From Vibrio scophthalmi LMG 19158 (GTDB lineage: Bacteria; Pseudomonadota; Gammaproteobacteria; Enterobacterales; Vibrionaceae): DNA of 64,000 bases. Shown in pieces: positions 18,852-27,077 of the stretch. The stretch is from NCBI RefSeq assembly GCF_000222585.1, contig NZ_AFWE01000182.1:111486-175485 (forward strand), in the 5' to 3' direction. The first letter of the stretch is position 1; every line of letters begins with the position of its first letter. The notes under the pieces were generated by a model that worked only from the letters and a program-made list of their open reading frames with translations, was not told the DNA's origin and did not search any database. The translations under genes and the position numbers were made by a program.

Positions 18852-19535
18852 ATGAAGAAAAATAAAATCGTAACCACAGAAGATATCCTTCTCAAGCTTT
18901 GTCAGTCAGTGACTGGTGTCTTAACTGCCGCCACCAATTCCCCTGTGAATTACTCTGCCATGGTGCAAAAGATCAATAAAACCAGCCTAAAGCCTGATTT
19001 TGGCTGTTTCGTATTATTCGATGGTGGTTTCTCAGGTCTTGTCGTCATTAACTTTACCGCAAAATCAGCATTAGAAATTTACACTAACTACATGCGTAAC
19101 ATGGGCATGCCTGCAGAAGAACTCGCGATTGCTCACACCTCCGATGAAGTGGGCGATGTTTTGGGTGAGCTTATGAACCAACTTGTTGGTGACTTTACCA
19201 ACAAGATCCGTAAAGAGCTGCAAACGCACATCACACAAAACCAACCAAAAATGCTGTCGCTGAACAAGCAAGTCATCTTGTCTGTAGACACTAATCTTGA
19301 CCGCCCACAGGCGCGTCGAGTGACCTTCTCTACCGAGAAAGGCAACATTTTCTACCTTGAATTGGCGATGGACAAAACTGAATTTATCCAACTAGAAGAA
19401 TTTGAAGTGGATGCAGATGAGAATCCAGACGATATCCTTGAGTCTGCTCGTCAACAAATGCAAGCAAATGAAAAGAAAAACCAAACAAGCAGCAATAGCG
19501 ATGCCGATGATTTGCTTAGCGAACTCGGCTTGTAG
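18852..19535 (+). CDS. DUF3334 family, CheX-like protein
   Basis: A 227-residue protein recognised as DUF3334, a family of Vibrionaceae and relatives. Residues 95-120 (DEVGDVLGELMNQLVGDF) carry E106-x-x-N109 followed by G113, the arrangement of the phosphatase dyad in CheC/CheX/FliY-type CheY phosphatases, in an otherwise alpha/beta protein of suitable length. The C-terminal tail (residues 190-227) is acidic and ends ADDLLSELGL, a disordered-looking segment. No chemotaxis gene is nearby. Phosphatase activity is inference only. Confidence 0.65.
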   Translation: MKKNKIVTTEDILLKLCQSVTGVLTAATNSPVNYSAMVQKINKTSLKPDFGCFVLFDGGFSGLVVINFTAKSALEIYTNYMRNMGMPAEELAIAHTSDEVGDVLGELMNQLVGDFTNKIRKELQTHITQNQPKMLSLNKQVILSVDTNLDRPQARRVTFSTEKGNIFYLELAMDKTEFIQLEEFEVDADENPDDILESARQQMQANEKKNQTSSNSDADDLLSELGL

Positions 19536-19581
19536 TATTTCGCTATAACATCAGCCGTAAAAACGAAGCTTTGTTACTTTT

Positions 19582-19616
19582 AAGGCTCCTAATCATACTC
19601 TGATAGGAGCCTTTGC
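19582..19616. terminator. Terminator of the DUF3334 gene
   Basis: A 10-bp stem AAGGCTCCTA / TAGGAGCCTT with a 12-base loop, flanked by T residues on both strands. Confidence 0.8.
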
Positions 19617-19737
19617 TACTTTCTGGCTACCCCACGAGCAAAATTTGCCGCCGATAATGGCTGCGAGAGTTGCGAGCCACTGCAAGAACACGTTAAAATA
19701 GCCGACTTTGTTATTTTTACGAGTTTTGCCGCGATCT

Positions 19738-20421
19738 ATGCATAAACAAAAAGCCTTAAAAAAGATTGCCAAGTGTTTAGAACTTGGTAACTCTGCCAAC
19801 GTCAATGAAGCTGCGAATGCGATCAAAATGGCGCATCGCCTCATGCTCAAGTATGGCTTGGATAAGGACGATATTGAGTTTATCAAGATGGGCAAAACGC
19901 AATCAACCCATCTACTGCCAACCAGTGTGAGCTCAACCCTACTGCGTGTCATTCGTGGTATTAATACCAAATTTGGCGTTGAAGCGGTGCTGCTCAACCA
20001 CAAAGGGTTAAAACGTGTTGAATTTATTGGTGAAGCCGATCGTGCAATCTTTGCCGCCTTTGCCTTTGACATCGTTTATCGCGAGCTTAATGAGCATACT
20101 GGTAAGTTCCGCAACAGTTTTGCCGGCAGTGGTACATCAAGCTTAGAAGTTACCCGTCGCGTTAACTCTTATGTTTCAGGCTGGGTGGAAGGCGCACTCG
20201 AGAAATTGCCGATAATTTCTCCTGATGAAGAGTCGGCAAATAAAATCGAAGATTATATTGATAAAGAGTTCAAAAATATCGACCGTGAGACCTTTAAGCA
20301 GCAACTGCGTGAGGCGATGAAAAACCTCACCGATGATTATGAAGTTGGCCTTAAAAAAGGCCGTACACTCTCTGTTAGTCGCCCAATCGACGGTGCACCT
20401 GCTCGTAAACTGCTCAACTAA
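19738..20421 (+). CDS. DUF2786 domain protein
   Basis: A 227-residue protein. The first 40 residues (KALKKIAKCLELGNSANVNEAANAIKMAHRLMLKYGLD) are the DUF2786 domain, a short helical motif also found in phage and plasmid proteins. The remaining part contains R-x-N-S-F/Y-x-x-G-W-x-x-G-A typical of the companion domain. Function unknown. ATG 19738 matches the usual start; an in-frame TTG ten codons upstream is less likely. No phage genes surround it. Confidence 0.7.
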   Translation: MHKQKALKKIAKCLELGNSANVNEAANAIKMAHRLMLKYGLDKDDIEFIKMGKTQSTHLLPTSVSSTLLRVIRGINTKFGVEAVLLNHKGLKRVEFIGEADRAIFAAFAFDIVYRELNEHTGKFRNSFAGSGTSSLEVTRRVNSYVSGWVEGALEKLPIISPDEESANKIEDYIDKEFKNIDRETFKQQLREAMKNLTDDYEVGLKKGRTLSVSRPIDGAPARKLLN

Positions 20422-20585
20422 TTTCGCCTCAAACCCTCTCTAACTGGTGGCATAGTGAACAATTCATTCATGCCACGTTAAGCTTTTGTCAAATATAGTG
20501 AAGTGTATTTGACATAAGGAACATCATAAGGTTAATTGCATCCCATCAATTTGCTGTATGTATTCCTCACATGGAGAGACTCACT

Positions 20586-21254
20586 GTGAAAAAACTGACT
20601 CTTGCACTAGCTTTGACTATTGCACTTACCGGCTGTCAAGCAACTCAACGTCAAAACGCAACTACTGGCGAAAGCGAAACTAACTCGGCAACCTCTGGCG
20701 CACTTATTGGTGCGATTGCAGGCGTAGCGATTGGTCTAGCGACTGGCGATGATGCTAAAGAGCGTCGTAAAAATGCGCTGATTGGCGCAGCGGGTGGCGC
20801 AGCAATTGGTGGTGGCGCGGGTTACTACTTTGACCAACAAGAAGCGGCACTGCGTAAGCAGCTGCTTGATTCAGGTGTTCAGGTTGAACGTGTTGGTGAA
20901 AACCAACTGATTCTACGCCTAGAAAACGGCATCGGCTTTGCGTCTAGCTCATACCAACTTGATCCATCAATCCACCGCACTCTAGGTGGTGTGGCTACAA
21001 TTTTGGTTGAATACCCAGATACTAGCCTTGTGATCAATGGCTACACTGATAGCACTGGTAACGATCAAATGAACCAAACACTGTCTGAGCGCCGTGCTGA
21101 ATCAGTACGTAGCTACCTTGTTCAACAAGGTGTTGCCCCTGGCCGCGCAATCGCACGTGGTTACGGCGAACGCTTCCCACTTTGTTCAAATGAAACCACC
21201 AGTGGCCGTGCATGTAACCGCCGCGTAGAAATTCAGATCCTACCTCTAAAATAA
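20586..21254 (+). CDS. OmpA-family lipoprotein with glycine zipper
   Basis: A 222-residue lipoprotein. Residues 1-16 form a type-II signal with lipobox LTGC. A glycine-zipper segment follows (GALIGAIAGVAIGLATG and GAAGGAAIGGGAGYY), then a C-terminal OmpA peptidoglycan-binding domain with NGYTDSTG and LSERRAESVRSYL. This is the E. coli YiaD-like layout: an outer-membrane-anchored protein that clasps peptidoglycan. I choose GTG 20586 because GGAGAG lies upstream and MKKLTLALALTIALTGC is a textbook lipoprotein start; ATG 20571 would add five residues. Confidence 0.85.
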   Translation: MKKLTLALALTIALTGCQATQRQNATTGESETNSATSGALIGAIAGVAIGLATGDDAKERRKNALIGAAGGAAIGGGAGYYFDQQEAALRKQLLDSGVQVERVGENQLILRLENGIGFASSSYQLDPSIHRTLGGVATILVEYPDTSLVINGYTDSTGNDQMNQTLSERRAESVRSYLVQQGVAPGRAIARGYGERFPLCSNETTSGRACNRRVEIQILPLK

Positions 21255-21271
21255 TCAGTTTACTGACTATT

Positions 21272-21310
21272 TACCATGCCAATGGGTTTGCGCCCTGCGG
21301 CATGGTTGTT
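21272..21310 (+). terminator. Probable terminator after the OmpA lipoprotein gene
   Basis: An 8-bp stem ACCATGCC / GGCATGGT with an 18-base loop and only a short T-rich end. Weak U tract. Confidence 0.5.
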
Positions 21311-21393
21311 ATAGTTCTACCTCCGCGCAGCGAATAAACAACCATACCGACATCGAACGAATGAATAGCCACGGAATAGGAAGTCCCACTATC

Positions 21394-22434
21394 ATGCATA
21401 CGCTAAAGACATTCATTGCTTCACTTGCATTGTTTTCTTCCGTCACTTTCGCTAACTCGACTTCGATAGATGAACTAACGGCACAAGCAGAACTTAACAA
21501 CCCTCGCGCTCAATACCAAATAGCTCAAGCCTATAAGACCGGTGATGGAGTTGCCCAATCATCACAAGAAGCTCTCTATTGGTTAGAACAAGCGGCCAAC
21601 AATCGTTATAAGCTCGCACAACGAGAACTCATCGACCACTATCTCCACGGTGATTTAGGCAAGCCCAATCAAGAACAGGCTTTTTATTGGCTAACTAAAT
21701 TGGCGATCTCTGGCGACGACCAAGCTCAATTTGAGTTGGGGCAACTGTACCAAACTGATAGCGATAAGGTGGATACATTAGGCCAAGCTAAATTGTGGTA
21801 TCAAATCGCAGCAGCCAGTAACCCTAAAGCAGAAGAAGCTTTAGCGAGTATTTTGGAACAAGAATTCAATGCTCAAAGAGCTAAACAGTTAGCAGCAATA
21901 GAACAACTTGATGATCAACATCGAGAACAAAGTGCCCACAGTGCGACCAATACACTAAGTTCATTGCTCAACCCGCTTAGTTTTGTCCTTCTCACGCTCG
22001 TAGCTGCATTGTCGATGATCCTTGTGTGGTTATGGCATAGACAAAAAAAATCCATTGGTCAAATTCATGCTCATTCAGCACAAAACTTGTCGCAAAACGA
22101 CGAGCTCAAACAACAAATTCAGCAGCAAGATAAAGCGCTGCGCAAGCAAAAGCAGCAGTTAGAATTGCTTTACAGTCAGTTGAAAAAACAACAATTGGCA
22201 CTAAAAGCACAATCAATACAATCCACTACTGCAAATAGCAGCCAAACACCCCATATGGATCTCGCTTGCGCAATGTTTGGCTATAAGCCAGCGCAGTTGC
22301 CTGACGAAAAACAGATTAAGCAACGCTACAAACAGCTAAGTAAAATCTATCATCCTGATCTAAAAGGTAGCGAAGAAGAAATGAAACGATTAAACACGTG
22401 TTTAAAACTTCTTCTCAGCACTGTTAATAAATAG
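21394..22434 (+). CDS. Sel1-repeat, membrane and C-terminal J-domain-like protein
   Basis: A 346-residue protein with an unusual layout: signal peptide (1-20), two or three Sel1-type helical repeats (about 33-145, for example AQYQIAQAYKTGDGVAQSSQEALYWL shortened here), a transmembrane helix (about 195-214), a Gln/Lys-rich coiled coil (225-275), and a C-terminal J-like domain with KQLSKIYHPDLKG, the HPD at 320-322. The Sel1 part should be periplasmic and the J-like part cytoplasmic, able to recruit DnaK. ATG 21394 begins a clean signal peptide; the ATG at 21361 would spoil it. No close named homologue is recognised. Confidence 0.75.
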   Translation: MHTLKTFIASLALFSSVTFANSTSIDELTAQAELNNPRAQYQIAQAYKTGDGVAQSSQEALYWLEQAANNRYKLAQRELIDHYLHGDLGKPNQEQAFYWLTKLAISGDDQAQFELGQLYQTDSDKVDTLGQAKLWYQIAAASNPKAEEALASILEQEFNAQRAKQLAAIEQLDDQHREQSAHSATNTLSSLLNPLSFVLLTLVAALSMILVWLWHRQKKSIGQIHAHSAQNLSQNDELKQQIQQQDKALRKQKQQLELLYSQLKKQQLALKAQSIQSTTANSSQTPHMDLACAMFGYKPAQLPDEKQIKQRYKQLSKIYHPDLKGSEEEMKRLNTCLKLLLSTVNK

Positions 22435-22602
22435 TTACACATTAAAAACGCAAACCTTACCTACGGTGAAAACTTAGGCATACCAATGCCTGAGCAATCG
22501 ATCACCCTCTCAGTTCAAGTAACAAAATATTAACCCGCAATAACTAAATGTGTCATAATACGTCGCGAAGATAACCCCTAGTCATAACGGCGGGAGCCTA
22601 AC

Positions 22603-22788
22603 ATGTACACTATCGAAGGCGTATGCGATTGGTGCAAGAAGCCAAGCTTACTTGCCAAACATGAATATATTGACGGTTTATGTCACCACTCTTGTAAAGA
22701 GTGTTTCGACTTGGCAGCGCTGGACGTGCGCCAATTTAATATTGCTGAATTACAGCAAAGAGCCCGTCAGGCGCAGGTAATGCAATAA
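22603..22788 (+). CDS. Small cysteine-rich protein, probable zinc binder
   Basis: A 61-residue protein with GVCDWC (C8, C11), then C27-H-H-S-C31-K-E-C34, which could form a zinc ribbon or similar site. A good GGGAG ribosome site precedes the ATG and a terminator follows, so it is probably a real gene. I do not recognise the family. Confidence 0.65.
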   Translation: MYTIEGVCDWCKKPSLLAKHEYIDGLCHHSCKECFDLAALDVRQFNIAELQQRARQAQVMQ

Positions 22789-22821
22789 TTCATCATCATT
22801 GTAAAAAGAATGACTCGCGAG

Positions 22822-22848
22822 AAACCACCAGCTAATGGTGGTTTTTTT
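22822..22848 (+). terminator. Terminator of the small cysteine-rich gene
   Basis: AAACCACCA / TGGTGGTTT stem around GCTAA with seven T residues. Confidence 0.9.
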
Positions 22849-22866
22849 ATGCTATCAACTTTTGCT

Positions 22867-23517
22867 TTACGGTTTGCTCAATACCGCATCGGGCTGCCTT
22901 TCAGGCTGTGCCATCGCAAAGGCTTCTTTCTGATTAAGCGTGTGATACAGCCGTTCAATGGTTGGGAACGGCCCAAGATCCATCTCCAGCCGCAAGGCAT
23001 TATAAACTTGAGGTACGAGACAAACATCAACCAACGACACCTCACTACCCACACAATATTTCCCTGCACTGTCGGCTAACTTATTCTCCAAGCTACAAAA
23101 ACCACGATAAATCCAATGTTTTAACCATTTCTCCTTTGCCTGTTGGTTCAACTTAGCTTGGGCAGTTAAATATTGTTGCACACGTAGGTTATTAAGCGGA
23201 TGAATATCAACCGCAATATCGTTCGCTAAGGCTCTGATCAGATATCGCTTTTCACCTGAGAGTGGCACTAACAAGGGCTCGGGAAATTGCTCATCCAGAT
23301 AATCTAAGATCACCAAAGATTGGTTCAAGCGCAAACCACCGTGTACCAGCACCGGAACCAATTCATTCGAGTTAAGGGTATGAAATTCAGGTGAATGTTG
23401 CTCCCCGCCATTTTTAAGCAAGTTAACCGCAATATACTGATATGGGATACGCTTTAAGTTGAGCGCAATCCTCACCCGATAGGCTGCGGAGGATCGCCAG
23501 TAACCGTATAATTGCAT
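22867..23517 (-). CDS. maiA: Maleylacetoacetate isomerase
   Basis: A 216-residue zeta-class glutathione transferase that isomerises maleylacetoacetate to fumarylacetoacetate using glutathione. The N-terminal SSAAYRVRIALNLK with its serine pair is diagnostic, and ELVPVLVHGG with QSLVILDYLDE form the glutathione site. Its ATG overlaps the stop of the upstream hydrolase (TAATG). Last gene of the hppD-hmgA-FAH-maiA cluster. Confidence 0.93.
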   Translation of the reverse strand: MQLYGYWRSSAAYRVRIALNLKRIPYQYIAVNLLKNGGEQHSPEFHTLNSNELVPVLVHGGLRLNQSLVILDYLDEQFPEPLLVPLSGEKRYLIRALANDIAVDIHPLNNLRVQQYLTAQAKLNQQAKEKWLKHWIYRGFCSLENKLADSAGKYCVGSEVSLVDVCLVPQVYNALRLEMDLGPFPTIERLYHTLNQKEAFAMAQPERQPDAVLSKP

Positions 23518-24524
23518 TAGTTCTGCACCACCTTTTGTTCAATTGCACCGAATAAACTGATACCGTGTGAATCTAACATTTCAATTTTTACCCGGTCACC
23601 AAAGCGCATAAAAGAGGTGGTAGGTTGGCCATCACGGATCGTCTCAATCATCCGTAGCTCCGCAATACACGAGTAGCCTAACCCGCCTTCACTGATTGCA
23701 CTACCATGCTCTGTACCTTGCTTATTCGAGACCGTGCCCGAGCCGATAATTGTCCCCGCCCCTAACGCGCGCGTTTTTGCCGCATGAGCGATCAACTGGT
23801 AAAAGTTAAACGTCATATCGCATCCAGCATCTGGACAGCCAAACAACTCGTCGTTGTAATAACTGCGCATCGCGAGATGTAGTTTTCCTTCACGCCACGC
23901 ATCTCCCAACTCATCCGGCGTAACGGCCACCGGCGAAAATGCCGAAGAGGGCTTGGATTGATAAAAGCCAAAGCCTTTGCCGAGCTCTGCGGGAATCAAA
24001 CCGCGTAAAGAAACATCATTGACCAGCATAAACAAGCGGATCATCTGCTCACTTTGCTCCACGCTACAACCCATCGGCACATCATCAGTGATCACCGCCA
24101 CTTCCGCTTCAAAATCAATTCCCCACTCTTGAGAGGAAAAAACGATGTCGTCACAGGGACCAATAAACGTATCCGAGCCACCTTGGTACATCAGCGGATC
24201 ATGCCAGAAGCTTTGCGGCATGTCGGCACCACGGGCCCTACGCACCAACTCAACATGATTGACGTAAGCACTCCCATCGGCCCATTGATAAGCGCGCGGC
24301 AGCGGCGATTCACAACGGTGTGGCTCAAACGGTATGCCTTCGATTTCTCCTTGATTAAGGGCGTGATACACCGCTTGCAAAGGCGTTTCTAACTGATGCC
24401 AATTATCAAGCAATTGCTGCATCGTATCGGCAATATTCGGCACGGCAATGCAATGTGTCATCGCGCGATTGACCACCACCAGCAAGCCATCTCGAGTTTG
24501 ATTTTTTAATGTGGCAAGTTTCAT
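23517..24524 (-). CDS. Fumarylacetoacetate hydrolase family protein
   Basis: A 335-residue FAH-superfamily enzyme that would cleave fumarylacetoacetate to fumarate and acetoacetate, the last step of tyrosine degradation. Metal-binding acidic residues are in GIDFEAEVAVITDDV and catalytic features in GKGFGFYQSKPSSAFSP. It is shorter than eukaryotic FAH (about 420 residues) but typical of the bacterial form beside hmgA in Vibrio and Pseudomonas relatives. Start follows GGGAG. Confidence 0.9.
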   Translation of the reverse strand: MKLATLKNQTRDGLLVVVNRAMTHCIAVPNIADTMQQLLDNWHQLETPLQAVYHALNQGEIEGIPFEPHRCESPLPRAYQWADGSAYVNHVELVRRARGADMPQSFWHDPLMYQGGSDTFIGPCDDIVFSSQEWGIDFEAEVAVITDDVPMGCSVEQSEQMIRLFMLVNDVSLRGLIPAELGKGFGFYQSKPSSAFSPVAVTPDELGDAWREGKLHLAMRSYYNDELFGCPDAGCDMTFNFYQLIAHAAKTRALGAGTIIGSGTVSNKQGTEHGSAISEGGLGYSCIAELRMIETIRDGQPTTSFMRFGDRVKIEMLDSHGISLFGAIEQKVVQN

Positions 24525-24551
24525 ACTTCTTCACTCCCTAAAGTGGCTCAG

Positions 24552-25682
24552 TTAGGCAGATCGCCAACTATAAACATAGTCCGGTAATTCAACCGCCTGC
24601 GCCGCGGAAGAAAACTCAAGTGCATGGCGGGTATCAATCATCACGGCAACTTCATCAGTGCGTTTTTTCGGATTTGATTGACTGGCGGCAAAGGCCTTAG
24701 GATGAGGTCCATGAGTAAAACCTGCGGGATGAAACGTCACCATGCCCGCTTCAATATTGTCACGACTGAAAAAATCACCTTCGTGGTAAAACAGCACTTC
24801 GTCATAATCATCATTGTTATGATAAAACGGCACTTTAAGTGCGCCTGGATCGCTTTCTATTGGGCGTGGCACAAACGTACACACCACAAATCCTTCTCCG
24901 ACAAACGTCGTGTGGGCAGACGGCGGTAAATGATAACGATGGGACATCAGTGGGCGAATATCGCGCCAATTGAGTCTAACGACCGACAAGTCGCCATGCC
25001 AACCAATGGCATCAAGCGGATTAAAGGGATAAGTAATGGTGCTGACTTGATTATGTCGTTTAACCAATACCTGCGTGGTGGCTTCACTGTACTGAGCTTG
25101 AAAAGCCGCGTTGATTTGAGGTACATCCAAAGCTGCGGGGTCAAATATCGCATGTTGACCGACTAAGCCTTTCTCTGGCAAACCATAGCTACCATCACTG
25201 CACTCAATCATTAACAGAAACATTGGCTCGTGGGGTTCTAAGCGCCAATTGGTTGACCTCGGGATCAAAACGTAATCACCGGTCACGACACTTAAATGGC
25301 CATAATCACAAAACAGTTCTGCAGAGCCTTGATGAATAAACAGCAGTTCATCACCGTCGGCATTGCGGGCAATAAAAGGCATATTTTCCTTCAGCCGCCA
25401 CACGCGAACTTTGCACTGTGCGTTATGCAATAAGGGCGGAACATCCCAAGGCGAAGTTTGCTTACTTTGCTCGACATGATTGAAGTTAAACGCACGTGGC
25501 CGCAGTTCGCCCTGCCACTCTTGCCAACCTGTTGGCGCGTGTTGATGGTGAAAATGGGCCGCTGGGCCAAAAAAGCCAGAGCGGCCGGCTTCTCTTTCAT
25601 AGATGGCTTGCTTAGGGAAATCAGCGTGAGCTTGTTTTGAGCAAATCCCTTCGCGGTGCGGATAAGTGATCCCTTTACGCAT
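24552..25682 (-). CDS. hmgA: Homogentisate 1,2-dioxygenase
   Basis: A 376-residue cupin-type iron dioxygenase that opens the homogentisate ring to maleylacetoacetate. Cupin strands are seen at DELLFIHQGSAELFCDYG and a metal-binding stretch at EVLFYHEGDFFSRDN and GFTHGPHP. Loss of this gene in vibrios gives brown pyomelanin; here it is intact. The start lies within the hppD end (8-base overlap) after GAGGAG. Confidence 0.93.
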   Translation of the reverse strand: MRKGITYPHREGICSKQAHADFPKQAIYEREAGRSGFFGPAAHFHHQHAPTGWQEWQGELRPRAFNFNHVEQSKQTSPWDVPPLLHNAQCKVRVWRLKENMPFIARNADGDELLFIHQGSAELFCDYGHLSVVTGDYVLIPRSTNWRLEPHEPMFLLMIECSDGSYGLPEKGLVGQHAIFDPAALDVPQINAAFQAQYSEATTQVLVKRHNQVSTITYPFNPLDAIGWHGDLSVVRLNWRDIRPLMSHRYHLPPSAHTTFVGEGFVVCTFVPRPIESDPGALKVPFYHNNDDYDEVLFYHEGDFFSRDNIEAGMVTFHPAGFTHGPHPKAFAASQSNPKKRTDEVAVMIDTRHALEFSSAAQAVELPDYVYSWRSA

Positions 25683-26748
25683 CCTTTAGCACTCCTCGCT
25701 GTATTTGATCCTCTTCAATCGACTCAAACAGCGCTTTAAAGTTACCTTCGCCAAAGCCCTGATTGCCCTTTCGTTGAATGATTTCGAAAAATACTGGACC
25801 GATAACCGTTTGAGTGAAGATCTGTAGCAAAATACCATCTTTCATCGGCGCGCCATCAATCAAGATACGTAACTGCTTTAATCGTTCTAAATCTTCATGA
25901 TGCCCTTCCACTCTCTGATTCACCTTCTGATAATAGGTATCGGGGGTTGGCATAAACAGCATTCCTCGTGCGCGAAGATCGATTACGGTCTGGTAGATAT
26001 CATCAGTACTCAGCGCAATATGCTGAATACCTTCGCCGTTGTATTCGCGAATAAACTCTTCAATCTGCGATTTGTCATCTGATGACTCATTGATTGGAAT
26101 GCGTATTTTCCCACAAGGTGATGTCATCGCTCGGCTCACTAACCCGGTGAGTTTGCCCTCTATATCAAAATAGCGGATCTCACGAAAATTGCCGATACGT
26201 TCATAGAATCCCGACCACACGTCCATATGGCCTTGTTTAACGTTGTGGGTTAAATGATCGACCTCAAACAAGCCAACACTTTGTTCACGACAGCGCTGTT
26301 CAGCATCGGCATAAAAACAAAAATCGACATCATAAATACTCTGTTCACCATAACGATCGACAAAGTAGATCAAACTGCCGTCGATACCATGAATAGCCGG
26401 AATTGAAAGCTCCATAGGGCCAATTTCCGTCTGGTATTCAGTGGCGCCATTGGTTAATGCATAGCGCATGGCCTCGCCACTATTTGCCACCCGAAACGCC
26501 ATACCGCAGACCGATGGGCCATGCTGCTTGGCGCAGCGATGGGCTTGGCTATAAGGCTCGGCATTGACGATAAAATTAATCTCCCCTTGCCTAAACAACC
26601 ACGCTTCTTTCGAGCGATGTTTTGCAATTTCAGCAAAACCCAGTGATGCAAACAAAGATTTAAGCTGTTCTATGCCTTGCTCATCCGCGGCGGTGTACTC
26701 AACAAACTCAAAACCATCTGTCCCTAATGGATTGTATTCACTGTTCAT
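25675..26748 (-). CDS. hppD: 4-Hydroxyphenylpyruvate dioxygenase
   Basis: A 357-residue two-domain VOC-fold enzyme converting 4-hydroxyphenylpyruvate to homogentisate with Fe(II). The iron ligands are visible in VDHLTHNV (His), IQHIALSTDDI (His) and the C-terminal FFEIIQRKGNQGFGEGNF (Glu). First gene of the homogentisate cluster; a GAGG site precedes the ATG. Two TyrR-box-like sites upstream suggest aromatic amino acid control. Confidence 0.95.
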   Translation of the reverse strand: MNSEYNPLGTDGFEFVEYTAADEQGIEQLKSLFASLGFAEIAKHRSKEAWLFRQGEINFIVNAEPYSQAHRCAKQHGPSVCGMAFRVANSGEAMRYALTNGATEYQTEIGPMELSIPAIHGIDGSLIYFVDRYGEQSIYDVDFCFYADAEQRCREQSVGLFEVDHLTHNVKQGHMDVWSGFYERIGNFREIRYFDIEGKLTGLVSRAMTSPCGKIRIPINESSDDKSQIEEFIREYNGEGIQHIALSTDDIYQTVIDLRARGMLFMPTPDTYYQKVNQRVEGHHEDLERLKQLRILIDGAPMKDGILLQIFTQTVIGPVFFEIIQRKGNQGFGEGNFKALFESIEEDQIQRGVLKDA

Positions 26749-27077
26749 TTTAACCTCGCTGTCCGTCTATAGCCGTTGTCATTGGTCGTAGGAATGACTG
26801 CTTTAATTAACTTTGGCCTACGGAACTAAACATGGAAAACTGAGACGGAAACTTGAATGGGAAAGAGACTTCCTGACAAATGTAAAACCAACTTGCCACT
26901 GCTTGTTTTTAATACAATGCGTTGATTTATCGACAATTAAAATCCGCCACCCGTAACAATTGGTTTACATCGTGTAATTGTTGCAGCCAGATAGGGAGAA
27001 ACTTTGATTTACATCAGGGTATACCCCTGCAAATCAGGGCTATGTTAACTGCCTCTGTTCCCTAATGAGATATAACA
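26749..27077. promoter_or_regulatory. Divergent promoter region hppD/PepT-like with TyrR-like boxes
   Basis: Two sequences resembling the TyrR box TGTAAA-N6-TTTACA occur: TGTAAAACCAACTTGCCA at 26881-26898 and, on the minus strand, TGTAAACCAATTGTTACG at 26952-26969; each keeps one perfect half and four of six bases of the other. A palindrome CAGGGTATACCCCTG at 27015-27029 lies nearer the peptidase gene. No ORF is seen here. Confidence 0.4.

Noticed and set aside
19738-20421. DUF2786 protein as a sign of a prophage
   Set aside because: DUF2786 occurs in phages, but no other phage gene, integrase or attachment repeat is present and flanking genes are ordinary chromosomal ones.
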